A stretch of 64,000 nucleotides of DNA from Amphibalanus amphitrite. Taxonomy: Eukaryota > Arthropoda > Thecostraca > Balanomorpha > Balanidae. The stretch lies in the NCBI RefSeq assembly GCF_019059575.1, contig NW_024881615.1:372001-436000 (forward strand), in the 5' to 3' direction. Of this stretch, positions 1 through 12,223 are shown in pieces; the stretch's first letter is position 1; every line of letters starts with the position of its first letter. The notes beneath the pieces are model-generated. The model saw nothing but the letters and a program-made list of their open reading frames with translations, was not told the origin of the DNA and made no database searches. Position numbers and translations under genes: made by a program.

Positions 1-1511
1 CGCTGCGCCGATCATCCGTGGCCCCGAGTGACCATGGAGGCTGCGATCTGCACCGACCACCCGCCGTCATTTCGCCCTCCCCTCCGCGCCACTCCCGAGT
101 TCACGTCACCATCTCTCACTGCCCTGAGCACCCCGGAGCGCCGCCCTATACCCAGTCTATCGGTCGTTATGGCCTCGCACTGGGAGGAAGCAGGGACGCG
201 CCGCGCCGTTCGCGCCTCTGCGGGCAATCAGCGAGCAACAATGCCGAGCAATTGCTGCAGCCTTGATCCCATTTCCAAGGCATCGTGGCGAGCTGCGGTA
301 AAGAACGGTGCCTTGCGGTTGACGGGGGTGGGGATTGGGGCAGGCACAGTGGCCACCGCGGGCTATCTCGGGCAGTAAAATTGGTCTAGGTGTGAGTGGT
401 CCGGCGCGACTGTGGTGGGACAGGATCTCCCTACAAACAGGGCCAACCAGTAGTTTTACTCTATTGAGGCACTCGGTGGCCCCTCTGTCTAGCCGAGTTC
501 GCGCACTGCCGGGCCGCGTCGCGGGAAAGTGGTGAGCGGCACCCGGTCTGGTGTGACGCTCCGCGAGCACCGCCGGCGCGCGGGCCGTCTGCCGCCGGCA
601 GGGAGCAGTGGCAGCCGCGTCTCGTCACCGCCCGCTCTGCAGCTGCGCCAGACGACAGAAGTGCTGCATCACCCGGAGAGGCCGCCAGAATCAGTCTCTG
701 TATGGTCGGCTGGCCACCGGACACTTTCCCCGACTCTTTCTGGCGACCATCGCTCCCTCACCTCTCCCACGATAGCCGGACGTGACTGCTCCAAACTCAG
801 AAAAGATATGTCGCAAGGCGCGTGCGGTCATGATGTCACGATCTGCCGCGTTTGGCGACACGCGCTAAGTCGATCAGTTCTCTCTGGCGGGGCGTGACGG
901 CAATTTGGAGTAATTTAAACAATGATGGCTGGTGTCGGCCCATTCGCACCCCTACACCACACGCCCGAAACCATTAAAGTCGCCTGGCACTGTCACGTTC
1001 CAGGCCCCGCGGCACTTTTACACAACGGCTATTACGCCGATCGATGCTGAATGACATGAGCATTCAGTGGTTACATGGAAGCTTGCATGTCTATGGTAGC
1101 AATTAACACACTGATGTGTGTGAGGTTGATGTGCATTTGGTACGTGCAATAGTATGGCGAACAAATCAAATTTGCTGTCATCCGCTATGCAGTTCACCAG
1201 CCTTCATTATATGCTATCAAAAAGCATTTAACGAAGATAAAAGAGAGCATGTAGTGGTAACCTCGGTGATCTTGTGCCTGAATGTCATGGGAATTATCTG
1301 AACGGCCAGCATGTGGTAAACAGCCTTGAATGTATGTGACAGATCACGAGGTGCCTTCCCAGGACCTTGGCGCGCTGGAACGGTCGTGTTCGTTTTCCTC
1401 TGCGGGCCATATCAGCGCGGCCGTCTCGTGGTTCTCCCATGGTGCAGCCGGCGCGCGGGCGCTGTTTGCGGCCGGCCCACTCTTGTGACACCTCCTCCCC
1501 CTGTTTTGCAG
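1..1511. other. Upstream region of the peroxidase gene, no exon resolved
   Basis: No exon could be supported here. The first resolved peroxidase exon starts at 1512 with the third base of a codon, so a coding exon ending in phase 2 and carrying the start methionine must lie here or before the window. I looked for an ATG followed by a GT donor in the right phase and found no convincing one. The first 900 bases are GC-rich and 900-1330 is more AT-rich. No clear TATA box or initiator stands out. Confidence 0.4.
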
Positions 1512-1589
1512 GATTTCAATACTCGTTCTGGGGCTGTTGGCCGCCTCGGCCAACGCCAGCATCGGCTCCTTCAACACATACAGCTCCAG
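1512..1589 (+). CDS. Peroxidase exon: signal peptide core
   Basis: The acceptor AG is at 1510-1511 and the donor GTAAGA begins at 1590. The frame encodes [20 protein letters not shown], a hydrophobic stretch ending in small residues typical of a signal peptidase site (after ANA or nearby). Entry phase is 2 (one base completes a codon) and exit phase is 2. This exon supports secretion. It has no ATG in frame, so the start lies in an exon I could not place. Confidence 0.75.
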
Positions 1590-4500
1590 GTAAGAGGTCG
1601 CGGCGTGTGACGTTATTGCGCGCACGCCGCTCGCGTGACGATCAGACGGTGACACGCGTATTGTTCGGGAATGTGGGCGTTGCGACAAAAGGAATGCGAA
1701 ACCCATACGGGGATATTTGCCAGTTACTTATCATCTTGGGATATCATTCCGTGCGTCAAAAAGGAGGAATAAATGTGCTCCATAAATGTCATCAGATTCA
1801 AGTGAACCCACCGTGCGTCAAACTGTGGTAGCCGAGCTGCGGACCGTCGACAGTGCCGGCCCGATCTGGCTCCCGATCAATCCGGGAAAACGGGTGCCTG
1901 CGCGGCGGTGGGCGTGCACACGGTCTGAGACGTGTCCCCAGAGAACGGCGTGACATTGGGATCTCCGGGCCGCCAAACCTGCAAGCAGACCGGCGACCGC
2001 CGCGTGCAGCGCTGCCAGAGAAAGAAAAATAAATCAGTTTCTGTCCCCCTAACGGTCTAACAATGGCTAGGAAACGGGGCACTGAATGCGGCAAATGGCT
2101 CAGCGTTGTTGGTGTTTTGCCACTGGTACCGCTGAGAGCTACAAAAGGAACACCACTTCAAATATTACCGATTATATCATTGCTTTGTAACACGTCCAGT
2201 AAGAAAACGGCCATGCAGTTTGCAGATGATTTATGTCGAGGCCCCGTCGCTTGAGGCACTACTTTTTTTTACGCGTGGCGCTGGCGGGGGTGTATTATGT
2301 CTTTTCGTTGCATAAAAAAACAGGAATGCTGCGAAGCGTTTCAGGTATGTTTACTATGGACAAATTGCTGGCATTTCCGTTGGCGGTGCTTTCATCAATA
2401 CAAAGTTACGCGCTGTTGTCAGCATGAAATGACTGCGCTGCCTTCGGCTTTCTGCCAACGGTTCGCGATGTTTTACGACCTTCTATGTATAACAAGCGCA
2501 GCCATTTGCCGTGTGTGTGCCTGTTCCGTTTCGCTCACCCCCTGTGTCCCCTCTGTTGCAGCGTGGTCCACTCGGCGGGCGACGGGTTCGTGCCGCCGTT
2601 TGCGCGCCAAGTGACGGGGCCGGGCCCCGTGCCGGTGCCGGGACCCACCCCCGGACCTCACGGAGACGCGTGTGCACTCATCATCCCCGGGCCGGGACAC
2701 TCGGCCGCCTTCGACCATGCGCTCAACGTGTTCGCCGGACCTCAGTGAGTACCGACTGGGACATCTAACATCACCCTCTTCGTCCAGTGCCTTGTACGGT
2801 TCCAGGGTGGGCTGTACCAGCTCGGTGATTAATTTCAACTAATCACCTCTGATGGTCTCCCTTCCCGGTGTTCTATCACCGGTTGGCGTGTTTGCGTTTA
2901 ATTTTATTCGCCGTGTTTTGCGCAAACTTCACTAATGACTGCGTTTGGAGCGGCGCGGTGGCTATTTGGTGTCGGCTGCGGTTGCGGTCATCGCCAGTGT
3001 CCGCGGGAGGTCTCCCAGTTGGCCAACACTGCTCCGCTCATGCTGGGCCGCGTCCCGAGAGAGAGGGGAGGTAACCGGTCCGCTCACCGGCCGGCCGGCG
3101 CCCGAGGCACGGGGATTCACCGGTGTGAGCCGCCCCGACCCACCTCTGACCCCATCACAACGGGCCCCATTGACGCCCGCCCCACAGCGGCATTACGAGA
3201 CGACGACTAAAGACGTCTACTCACTACACAATTAGCGTGTGCAGATGTGATGGTTGTGCCACCTTTCTCCCATCATCTTTACACTCTGCTCCTTTGAATG
3301 CTCCTTGCAGACGAACATCTCCACACTATTCTCTTTTCAATCAACCCTTTCCGCTTTTGTCTCACATTATTACTAACCACCCTCCCTCCGTCTCACAGCT
3401 CCGCCGCGCCCGGTTACTCCGGTAAGGACACATGCATCTCGTTCGACGCCATCAACGCGGCGTTCGACAAGGCCACCCAAATGTACGGTCTGCGCCCGAA
3501 GCTGCACGAGGTCGAGGTTGAGGACGTCGGCCGGCTCGGGATGGCGCTTACCTTCGTCGCCGAGTACATCGCCAGAATGTGAGTACCGAGTACCGATAGT
3601 GAATGTGCCGTAATGTGTGTGTCTGTGTGTGTGTGTGGGGGGGGGGAGTGCCACTGTCCTCTGGGAAAGAAGGCGGAGTAGAGCGGAGCCGTAAGCGGAT
3701 TTCAATTTAACAGAGTCGACAAAAGCTGTGTCACCTATCTACGCATGCCCCGTGGAAAGTGAGAGAGGCTTTACGATCGGTTGCTAAACGTCCAATTTCA
3801 GAGCGTGACTGGACGCATGGGCCAAACGCAGTGGCGATTTGATCTAACAGGTTGCATAAATTCGACGGGAAGTGAAACTCTGAATGTCGCTGGGACTAGT
3901 CCTGAAATTTCATACTGATATGTCTAGGTCGTATCTGGGTCTTTGTCAAATGTTTCGTGTCAATGGAGGAGCGAAACCGGCATTGCGTCAATGTAAGATC
4001 AGGCAGATTAAATCTTGCGCACTTCTATACCTCATTAATGCTGCAGCGCGCCTTGTTAAAAGAGAGTGAATAGATCAAAGCACGCAGGTGAGCTCTCTTT
4101 GTGACATTTGTTCGCCATGACTGTCATATTTCGCTGCGAGACGTGCGTCATTAGTTTTAAATTGTCAAACTCGAACTATAAATATACCGGTGCTGTCGAG
4201 AAGCATCCCTGGTCGCCGTCAGCTCGCTCAAAATCATCCGGTCTGTTCTAATCTCGGGCTGTTTTGGTCACGACAAACGTGAGTTCGTCCCGTAAATCTC
4301 GTCATGTAGGTAATGTGGATCGTTAGCTCTCCTGCACGGGTCGGTTCACAGTGATAGGACGTTTCGACGGCGTTGCACAAGTGCCCGGAGTGACTGTAAA
4401 AGTCGACTCGCCGAGTTTGTGTGTGAACTCGCGGGACGGTTGACTGAGCGAACCCCACGATCGTGTTACTGTAGCGGTTATAGGGATGGAGTTCGTGGGA

Positions 4501-7500
4501 TAACTCATATCGAGCTTTGGACCTGTCATAACACGGTGGTGACTGCTCGGAAAGGTTCCTTCCAATGCCAGCCATTGTAACCCCACTTGTCCTACCAGGT
4601 ACAACCTGCCCAAGGATGCCATCGCCTCCGGCCTCCCACTCATCGATACCAGCAAGACCATCATCGGCCCGTACTGCCCGGCGTTCCTGAACGGCTACGA
4701 CCGCTGCGAGGTCACCCGCTACCGCACCATCAACGGCATGTGCAACAACCTCGAGTTTCCGCACTGGGGCTCGGCGCGCAACACGTTCCGCCGCCTGTTG
4801 GCTCCCAACTACGCTGACGGTGAGTTCGGGGACACGACGGAGGGGTCAAATGTTAATGGACCTTCGGACAGACACTGTCACTGCTTAATCGGACATCGTA
4901 ATCGACGGCTGTCGTCTGTCGACACTTACAGTCTTAAATGGCAAATCTTGATTGGCTGGTATACCTGCAACGTAAAGGCGAGGCTAAGCAGAAGAGAAGA
5001 TAATCGTCTGCAAGTCGTGTTAGTTAGCATTATCTGGGCTAAATCTGCACAGCGGGTTATTGAAAGTTTAGCGGATAGATATTACTCAGCAGCCATTTTC
5101 CTTGTCTGGGTGGGAACGGCGTGTAACTTTCATCGGAGCTGTACCGGCTCGACGAATTAATCATGCTCACGCCCCGTTCCGGTCGGTTCCGGCTGGGGTT
5201 CCGGCGGGCTGCCCGTTCCGCGGGCCTGGAGACCGTCGTCCGTCCGTCTGACCGTCCGTCTCCGTCTCCGCCAGGTGTGAACGCTCCCCGCGCCGGCTCC
5301 GCTGGCTACCCTCTGCCGAGCCCGCGTCACGTCTCCGCCCACCTGCACAAGGACCTGGGCCACCACGACCACGCCGTCACCATGTTCCTCGTCTCGTGGG
5401 GTCAGGTCATTGACCACGATATCACCTTCACCGGAGAGATGAAGCCTGAGGAGAAAGGTCAGTCCCCCGCGGCGGCGGGCCGAGAGAGCAGGACTGACAC
5501 TCTGGGGGTGAGGCTCGTTTGGTGAGCTCGTTTGGGAGAGGGGGAGGGAGGACGGCTCGAGTCGCGGCCAACACCTGCAGGGCGCGGGCAACTGATGGCT
5601 CTATCGGTGGTGAGTGATACTGATGGTGAGCTGTCGGCACGGGATGCGTCGGACTAGGAGCCGGGATTGATGGCCTGGAGCCGCAGCGACCTTCCAGTGC
5701 CCACACGGGGCGATGCCCGTGTGATGGATCCGGCTCACTCTCTGAGCCATCGATGGTCGGCCGGAGATAGTTACAAACCATTCCATAAGGTTGGGCGGCA
5801 CTCAGCTTGTTTACAAGTTGACCGGCTCGTTTGTAAGGCCGTCAATTCCAGTTTATCTCGACTGGAAATATTGCGGCGCCTTTTAAGCACCAGCGACTGA
5901 GACTGGCATACAATCATGTTCGGTAGTTAAAAGTCGATAAAAGTTAACGGCGCCGTTTCCAATTTAAGCGGACACCATACACAATTGGCTTGTGAACGGT
6001 CCGATAGATTTTCTGAAGGCCGACTCTAAAGCGGCCTTGACCGCTTCGGCCCATTGTCTTTGGCTTCGAGCTACTCCCATGAGCTGCTCAAGTCGAATGG
6101 CAATGAACGTCGCGTTTTTTCGGCCCTTTTTTACGGCGGGAGAGTCTGACAGATTACCGAATCCACTTCTACCTCTATTGAATTCCGTAGTTTCCCTTCT
6201 TCGCTCAGACGGGTGAAATGCTCGTCAGTAGACAGCCGTCCCGGGGTCTCGGCTTTTGTGACCCCTGATCGGCCTGTTTCCAAACACCTTTATTATCATA
6301 GACCGCCTTCACCCGTCCAGTTCAGCGCTCCAGCGGTGCCTCCTGTCTATCCAGGACGACCCAGATGCGGGTGACTGGCGCCGTTTCGACAGCTCGGCGG
6401 CCAGTTGCAGAGCCGTTCCGCTCACTCCGCGACCCAGAGCGGTGAGCCGGTGTACTGGAGACCCTCGGACCGCGCCCAGCCGCACGTGCACTGTGTGAAA
6501 CGGTGCCGGTTCCGCGCCGCTGCTGCCGCCGCCGCTGTCACCACCGCCGCGCCACAATTAGATCTGGTGATACAGCGGTCAGGCCAGAGTGCACTGCTCA
6601 TGACGTGAAACAATGTTCCGACCGCCGTCCATTTTGTCGACCGGTCGCGGCGCTGGTAAAATTTGCGCCAAAATCTCTCTGATGATTTGCCTGAGCGCGT
6701 TGGACAGTCTGGGCCCGGTCCGCACAGCCAGTCTGACCAAGCTCGGATCGCGTGTCTACACCTCACGCACTCGGCTACCGTTTGACCCGCGCCGGCCCGC
6801 CCCCGCTGAGCGCAGGGCGCCGGCCGCGCTGTGCCGGACAACAAGCGCTGCCGGGGGCACGCGGACGGGGGCACGCGCACTGTCCGGCCGACCGATAAGT
6901 GGCGTTTGGGAGGCGATGGGGCGGCCAACATGCGCCGTCAATAGAGCGCACAATTGGTGGGCGGAGGTCGATCTCGATATGGCTACGCCCGACCGGTTCT
7001 GATGACAACGCGCGGTAGCGGTTTGAACCGGCTATATTGGACAGCGTGTTAGCGGTCCTGTGGTGTGTCACGTTTCTCGGAATTTGACAGTCTCAGCAGC
7101 AGTTGCAGCGAGTAAGGAGAGGCGAACAATGGGGGACCAGGGACATGCAGTTCAATTCCTACTTAATTTCTAAACCTACAGACAGGGGCGTCGCCACGGA
7201 TTTTTGACTGGGGGGGACGGATTGGCTGACTAAAAACCCAAAAGTTAGTTAGTTTAGCGTACAATTTCAGGCCTATGCACTACTTGTAACGCATACACAA
7301 TACACATGTTCTCATGTTCTCGCGTGGAGGCGTTATTAGTCACACTCTTTTCTACCTGTGCATGAATTGGCGGCGCGAAGCGCCGCGAAAATTGGCAAAA
7401 ACTCTTGGCAAAACAGTCCCAAAACGCATAAATTTTGCATCCCGCGTAATAAGTTTGATACCAGGACAGTTAGGGTCTGGTCACCAAGTCCAGCAGCCCT

Positions 7501-10500
7501 GCCTCTAAAAAATCGTGTGGTCCTCTGTAAACCGCTGTTAACCATAGGTACAGTTTTTTTCCAACTTCTGTGCAGTGTAGCTGCAGGACTGCGGGGTCGG
7601 AGTCGACTTCGGTCGTAGTCGACGGTTTTGGTCGGATACGGAGTTGGAGTCACCAAAATCGTAACAGACTTCAACTCTGAAGTCAGAGTCAACGTCATCC
7701 CCGAGGATGGGTCGAATAAGAGCTGGAGATTCTGTTGGCTGTGGTGATTGTAGGGGTCATGGTAAGACCAATATAGGGGCATACTGAGCATTACGTCCTC
7801 CTGGGCTCTCTCAGACCAGGACGAGGTCCTCTCACCCTCAAGCATCAAGCGTTCAAAGGCCATGGTGAGACCTTCTGCTGTCGGATGGCCTCGAACGGGA
7901 AGAGGGCCGTTTGAGAGTGAGCTGAAGGTCTTGACTATTACGAATATCCTATGTAAAATGTGTGGTCTCTGCAAGCTGTTGTCCTACTGCACTCTGAGAC
8001 TTTGGCACAGATCTTCAGCCCTTGTTGGATATGGTCGCCCCGACGCCCCTACAACTGGAGCTTTGGCTCCCTATCGACGACCTGGGACGGACAGTCCAGA
8101 GCTGCACCTCGTAGGCAATGCTATCTTTTATGTGCCAGGAAACGTTCAAAGAGACAAAAGCATCACATCACATGTTTTTTCACTCCTATGCGGGCCGAGG
8201 GATGCCGTGGTCGGAGATGGAGCGGGGACTCCGAGCGTTTTTTTTTTTTAAAGCCGGAGTCGGAATTACCAAAATCATCTACTCCGCAGCCTTGTAAGCA
8301 AGGGTACAGTGTCAGCAATTCGCAGATTCAATTTGTATACGAGTAGGTATCCGCAATTTCATCCCAAAACGACAATACACCAATGTCGTGGGTCACTTTT
8401 TAAATCATTCATGAGGATATTTTTGCGGGGGACGTCCCCCCCGGATTCCTCGACTGGGGGGGACGCGTCCCCCCCGTCCCCCCCGGTTTCGACGCCCATG
8501 CCTACAGAACTGCTGCAGAATGAGCTATCAAACGATATTTTTAGGATTTAACTCAAACGATCGTTAACGACCATTACAATTCGTCGCAGCGTTCATAAAA
8601 AGTTAGTGTTCACATAACGTTTGCTAAGGCCGTCAAATTGATGGTCTTTGTATTGCTCAATTCGGGCGCGGTTGAACACGAGCGCGACCTTAGTTTAAAG
8701 CGCTACAAAGCACCGGAGCAGCCCCATGCGTCAGTACTGCACCACCTCTCCCCGACCGAATAGAGGGCCTCGTCAGACTAAATTCTTTGTTCAGCGGCGA
8801 CGCCCCTTTTATGCCGGCTGCAGAGCGGACGTAGACCGTCTGACAATGGCCCTCAAAGGTCACGACGGCCGGAGCCCGGCACACTCCCGCATGCAGTACA
8901 GTTCAGTTCGTGATTGGCTGTATGAACCAACACCGGCGATCGGCCCGAAAACGACCGCTCACGGTGAGCAATATAGATCTGGGCCAGATATCAGATATGC
9001 CCGGCCAGTTACCGTTGGACGCACGCGGCCCGTTGCGCCACAGAGAGGATACCGGCCGCGCTGATGGCCGTCGCGGCCGTTTCCGGTTTTTGCTGCCCGC
9101 GTTGCGGTACGTCCGAGCAGTGCCCTCGGGCGCCGACCGTCGGCGGCTCATAGCGACGGCGATCTGTAGCACTAGAGCAGTCGGTCATCCGCGCCGCGCC
9201 GCTCTGAGGGCTTTCACTTTCGGCGGCTGGTGCGGCGGTCGATCTCGGAGACAAGGTCGGCCGGTGGCATGCCGCCGCCGCGCCGGGACGCGCCGCCCGG
9301 CACGCGGGGTAAAAGTCGCACCGGTCGACGACGGTGAGTTTTTCGGCAGCGGCGCTCACATGGCCGTAGCGCGGTCAGTTTTTGCGCGTGTCGCTCTGCC
9401 GACTGGAATGAGACTGTGTCCGGCGGCGGGCCAGGTCGCTGTGCCGTACTGATGAGGCCGCCGGGTCGGCCAGGCTGTAACCGAGGGGTGGAAGCGGCCG
9501 GGGTGAACGTATCGTTTGGGATGAGATAAGCTCTTTGGCTAGAGATGGGATTGTTGATAATTGAAAATGGTGAACGAAGATGACAGTGGATTGCTCATGC
9601 CGCTTAATTTAGCTGCTCATCAAGGCTGACATAGCCACTCTTTCAAAATAATGCAACCGCATATCATCCCTTACTCGGAAAACCATGAATGACAAAGCTC
9701 CCAGAATCAGTCATCGTTTCATTCTCAAACGAGATATTAGGGTGCGCCGTAATGATGTGAACTAAACCGCGCGGCATAAGCGTAACTTTATATCTCTTTG
9801 TGGGTGCTCAAGCACCCCCAATCCTGAGCTCAGCACCCCCTGCCTTCTTAAAGCACCCCCAGCCTCCTCAAAACATTCCCAGCTGACTCAAGGCCCTCAA
9901 TAATCAGAATGTCCATCTCCTAGTACTGTAATGAGCCCAGTGAATCATGCAAATACTATGCTTACTCAATTTAGTGACTAAGAGAATATACATTGAATAA
10001 ATCACCACAAATTAAGATGCATGACATTTGTGTTAACATTACATCTGATATTATCAGGGGCCCGGGAACGATTTTCAAGTTGGGGGGAGCCTAAAATACC
10101 TGACATGATGCATATGAAACAGTGGCATAGCTAGGGGTCTAAGGGGACACGTACCCCCTCCCCCCATCGAGTTCAAAGGGAGCCTCGGGTCCGAGAGGCC
10201 CTGCGGCGCCATTTGACCGCTGATGGTTAACGATGGCTATATTTCTACTCAGAAGGGCCCCGTGGGGCTCGTTAGAGCACCTCATGGGCCCTAAATAGCC
10301 ATACTAAGGTCTCCATAAGGGCCCCACGCCGACTTCTGAGGGCCTCTCGCGGCTTTTAAGGACACCTCGGTGGTCTCCAAAGGCCCGTTAAGCCTGAAAC
10401 AGACTCTTTCCGCAGTCAGGAAATCGCATGTGAGAGCCTATTCAAATACATGGAAGCACGCTCGCATCAATCGCACGCACCTCCCGCGAGCGGTTGATGC

Positions 10501-12184
10501 GAGAGGAATTACAATGTATTTGAATAGGCTCTCGCATGCGATTTCCTGAACGCAGAAAGAGTCTGCTTCAGCCTTTACTGGCCTCTGAGAGGTCTTACCG
10601 GCCTATGAAGGGACAGTTCTAGGGGCATTTCCCACCTGTGATAGTCCCACACTTATTTTTCTGAGGGCCCCATAACGGCAACTGTGGGGCCCTCGTCGGC
10701 GCCTATGAGGGCCCACACCGGTGTCTCTGAGGGTTTCACACCCCCAACTCCGAGTGCCTACACCAGTGCCTATTAAAGCCCTATATCGGCGGCTCTGAGG
10801 ACCCACCCAACACCTGTGCATCTAAAGGCCACCCACTGATGACTTGAGGGCCCCACAACGGTGACCCTGAGGGCCCTACCGGCGTCTGACAGTACCATGC
10901 CGGTCTCTTAGGACCCCGCAGAACTTCTTCTGCCGGCCTAAGCCCTAAGGACCCCTTGCCGGTCACTGAGACCCCCTGCCGACTTGTAGAGAGTTCGCGT
11001 CAGCAGCTCTAAAGGCCCCACACCCGTCTGTAACGGCTCTACACCAGCGTCTATGAGGGCCCGGAGCAACGCCTGTAAGGACCCTCATCGGCGCCTCTGA
11101 GAGAATCACACTAGCACCTCTGATCGCCCACACCGGCACCTGCATGGCGGCCCCACACCGGTGCCTCCCTTACCGGCGGCTCTGAGGGCCCTACGCCAGT
11201 GATTCTGAGGGTGCCACCGATAACTGAAGGCACCACACAAGCCCTTAGTGTAGCTGAGCTTTAATCCCATACCGGCCCTCCGAGGGCGCCACGTCAGTGC
11301 ACTCATTGCCCCACATCCCTCCCTCACACCCGGAGCGGGTAAACTGTGTTATACCTACCTATAGCAACGATTTTACCACCGTTGTACGTTATGTATTTCT
11401 CAAAGTTGACTCAAAATGGTCTAGTACAAAATCTGGCCTGCCAAACTTATGGCCAAGGTCAGGCCCAAACACGTTTTGGGCAATCAGTCTCAGTCCATGA
11501 CTCCATTCTTCGACAACTATACGGTGCAAGGCCGATACTGTAGAAACTTGCAATTTGCACCCTTGATCTGACTTTGACCTTGACCTCAAACTTTAAATTA
11601 AGTACATGTTTTTACTTAGGTATTCGTGATGAGATCTTTCGATTGGCGTTTGAATTTTCCAAATCGGACCATTAGTTCGGGAGATAACAGGGGGTAAAAT
11701 TTATCCCCCCAGCCCCACGCGTTCGGCTGGAGACCCCAGCCCCGCGCGGGTTAATGCATTGGGTGAGCCAAAATTGTTTTACAGTGGCGCTATTAAAACA
11801 AGCTCTCGAACCGATTTAACATCATTTCTTGCATGATGCCTGATGGCTACAGTAAAAAAGAACAGCTAAAAAAAACTACAAAAACTATGGCATGCCTTTC
11901 TGAAAGCTATTCAGCACCCCCAATGATTTTTGGAAAACTACACCCATGCCGCGCGGAGTAATGATCATATGACTTACGAGCGACCTCAAAATAGACCCGG
12001 CGTAGACCGCTCGGCGTGTCTGCGGAATGATTATTTTCCCGTCACAAATGACGTGAGAATTGTGGTGCGGTGCGGTCAAGGTGACGCCGCCGGGGTCAGG
12101 TCACCAGACGGGGTGAGGCGGGGCCACGGTGTCATAGTTTGCTTCTCAGATCGAACCAGGGGCTCAGCGCCGCCGGCGACATGC

Positions 12185-12223
<39 letters not shown>

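Larger units (their letters stand above)
9767..11956. mobile_element. Candidate TIR-flanked repeat block
   Basis: CCGCGCGGCAT at 9767 is matched by its inverse ATGCCGCGCGG at 11946-11956. The match continues inward imperfectly (AAGCGTAACTTT against GGGTGTAGTTTT) and both ends carry a GGGTGCT / AGCACCCCC motif. I could not confirm a target-site duplication. The interior includes two other transposon-like ends (CAGGGGCCCGGGAACG near 10055 and CAGTGGCATAGCTAGGGG at 10120-10137), a minisatellite and a hairpin, so it is probably a nest of insertions. Confidence 0.5.

Noticed and set aside
1326..1831. Plus-strand frames overlapping the signal-peptide exon
   Set aside because: They read the exon in other frames. 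The frame that gives a hydrophobic signal core also fits the phase of the next exon.
4170..4215. TATAAATA as a promoter
   Set aside because: It lies in a peroxidase intron between two solid coding exons, and no initiator or downstream open frame supports a transcription start.
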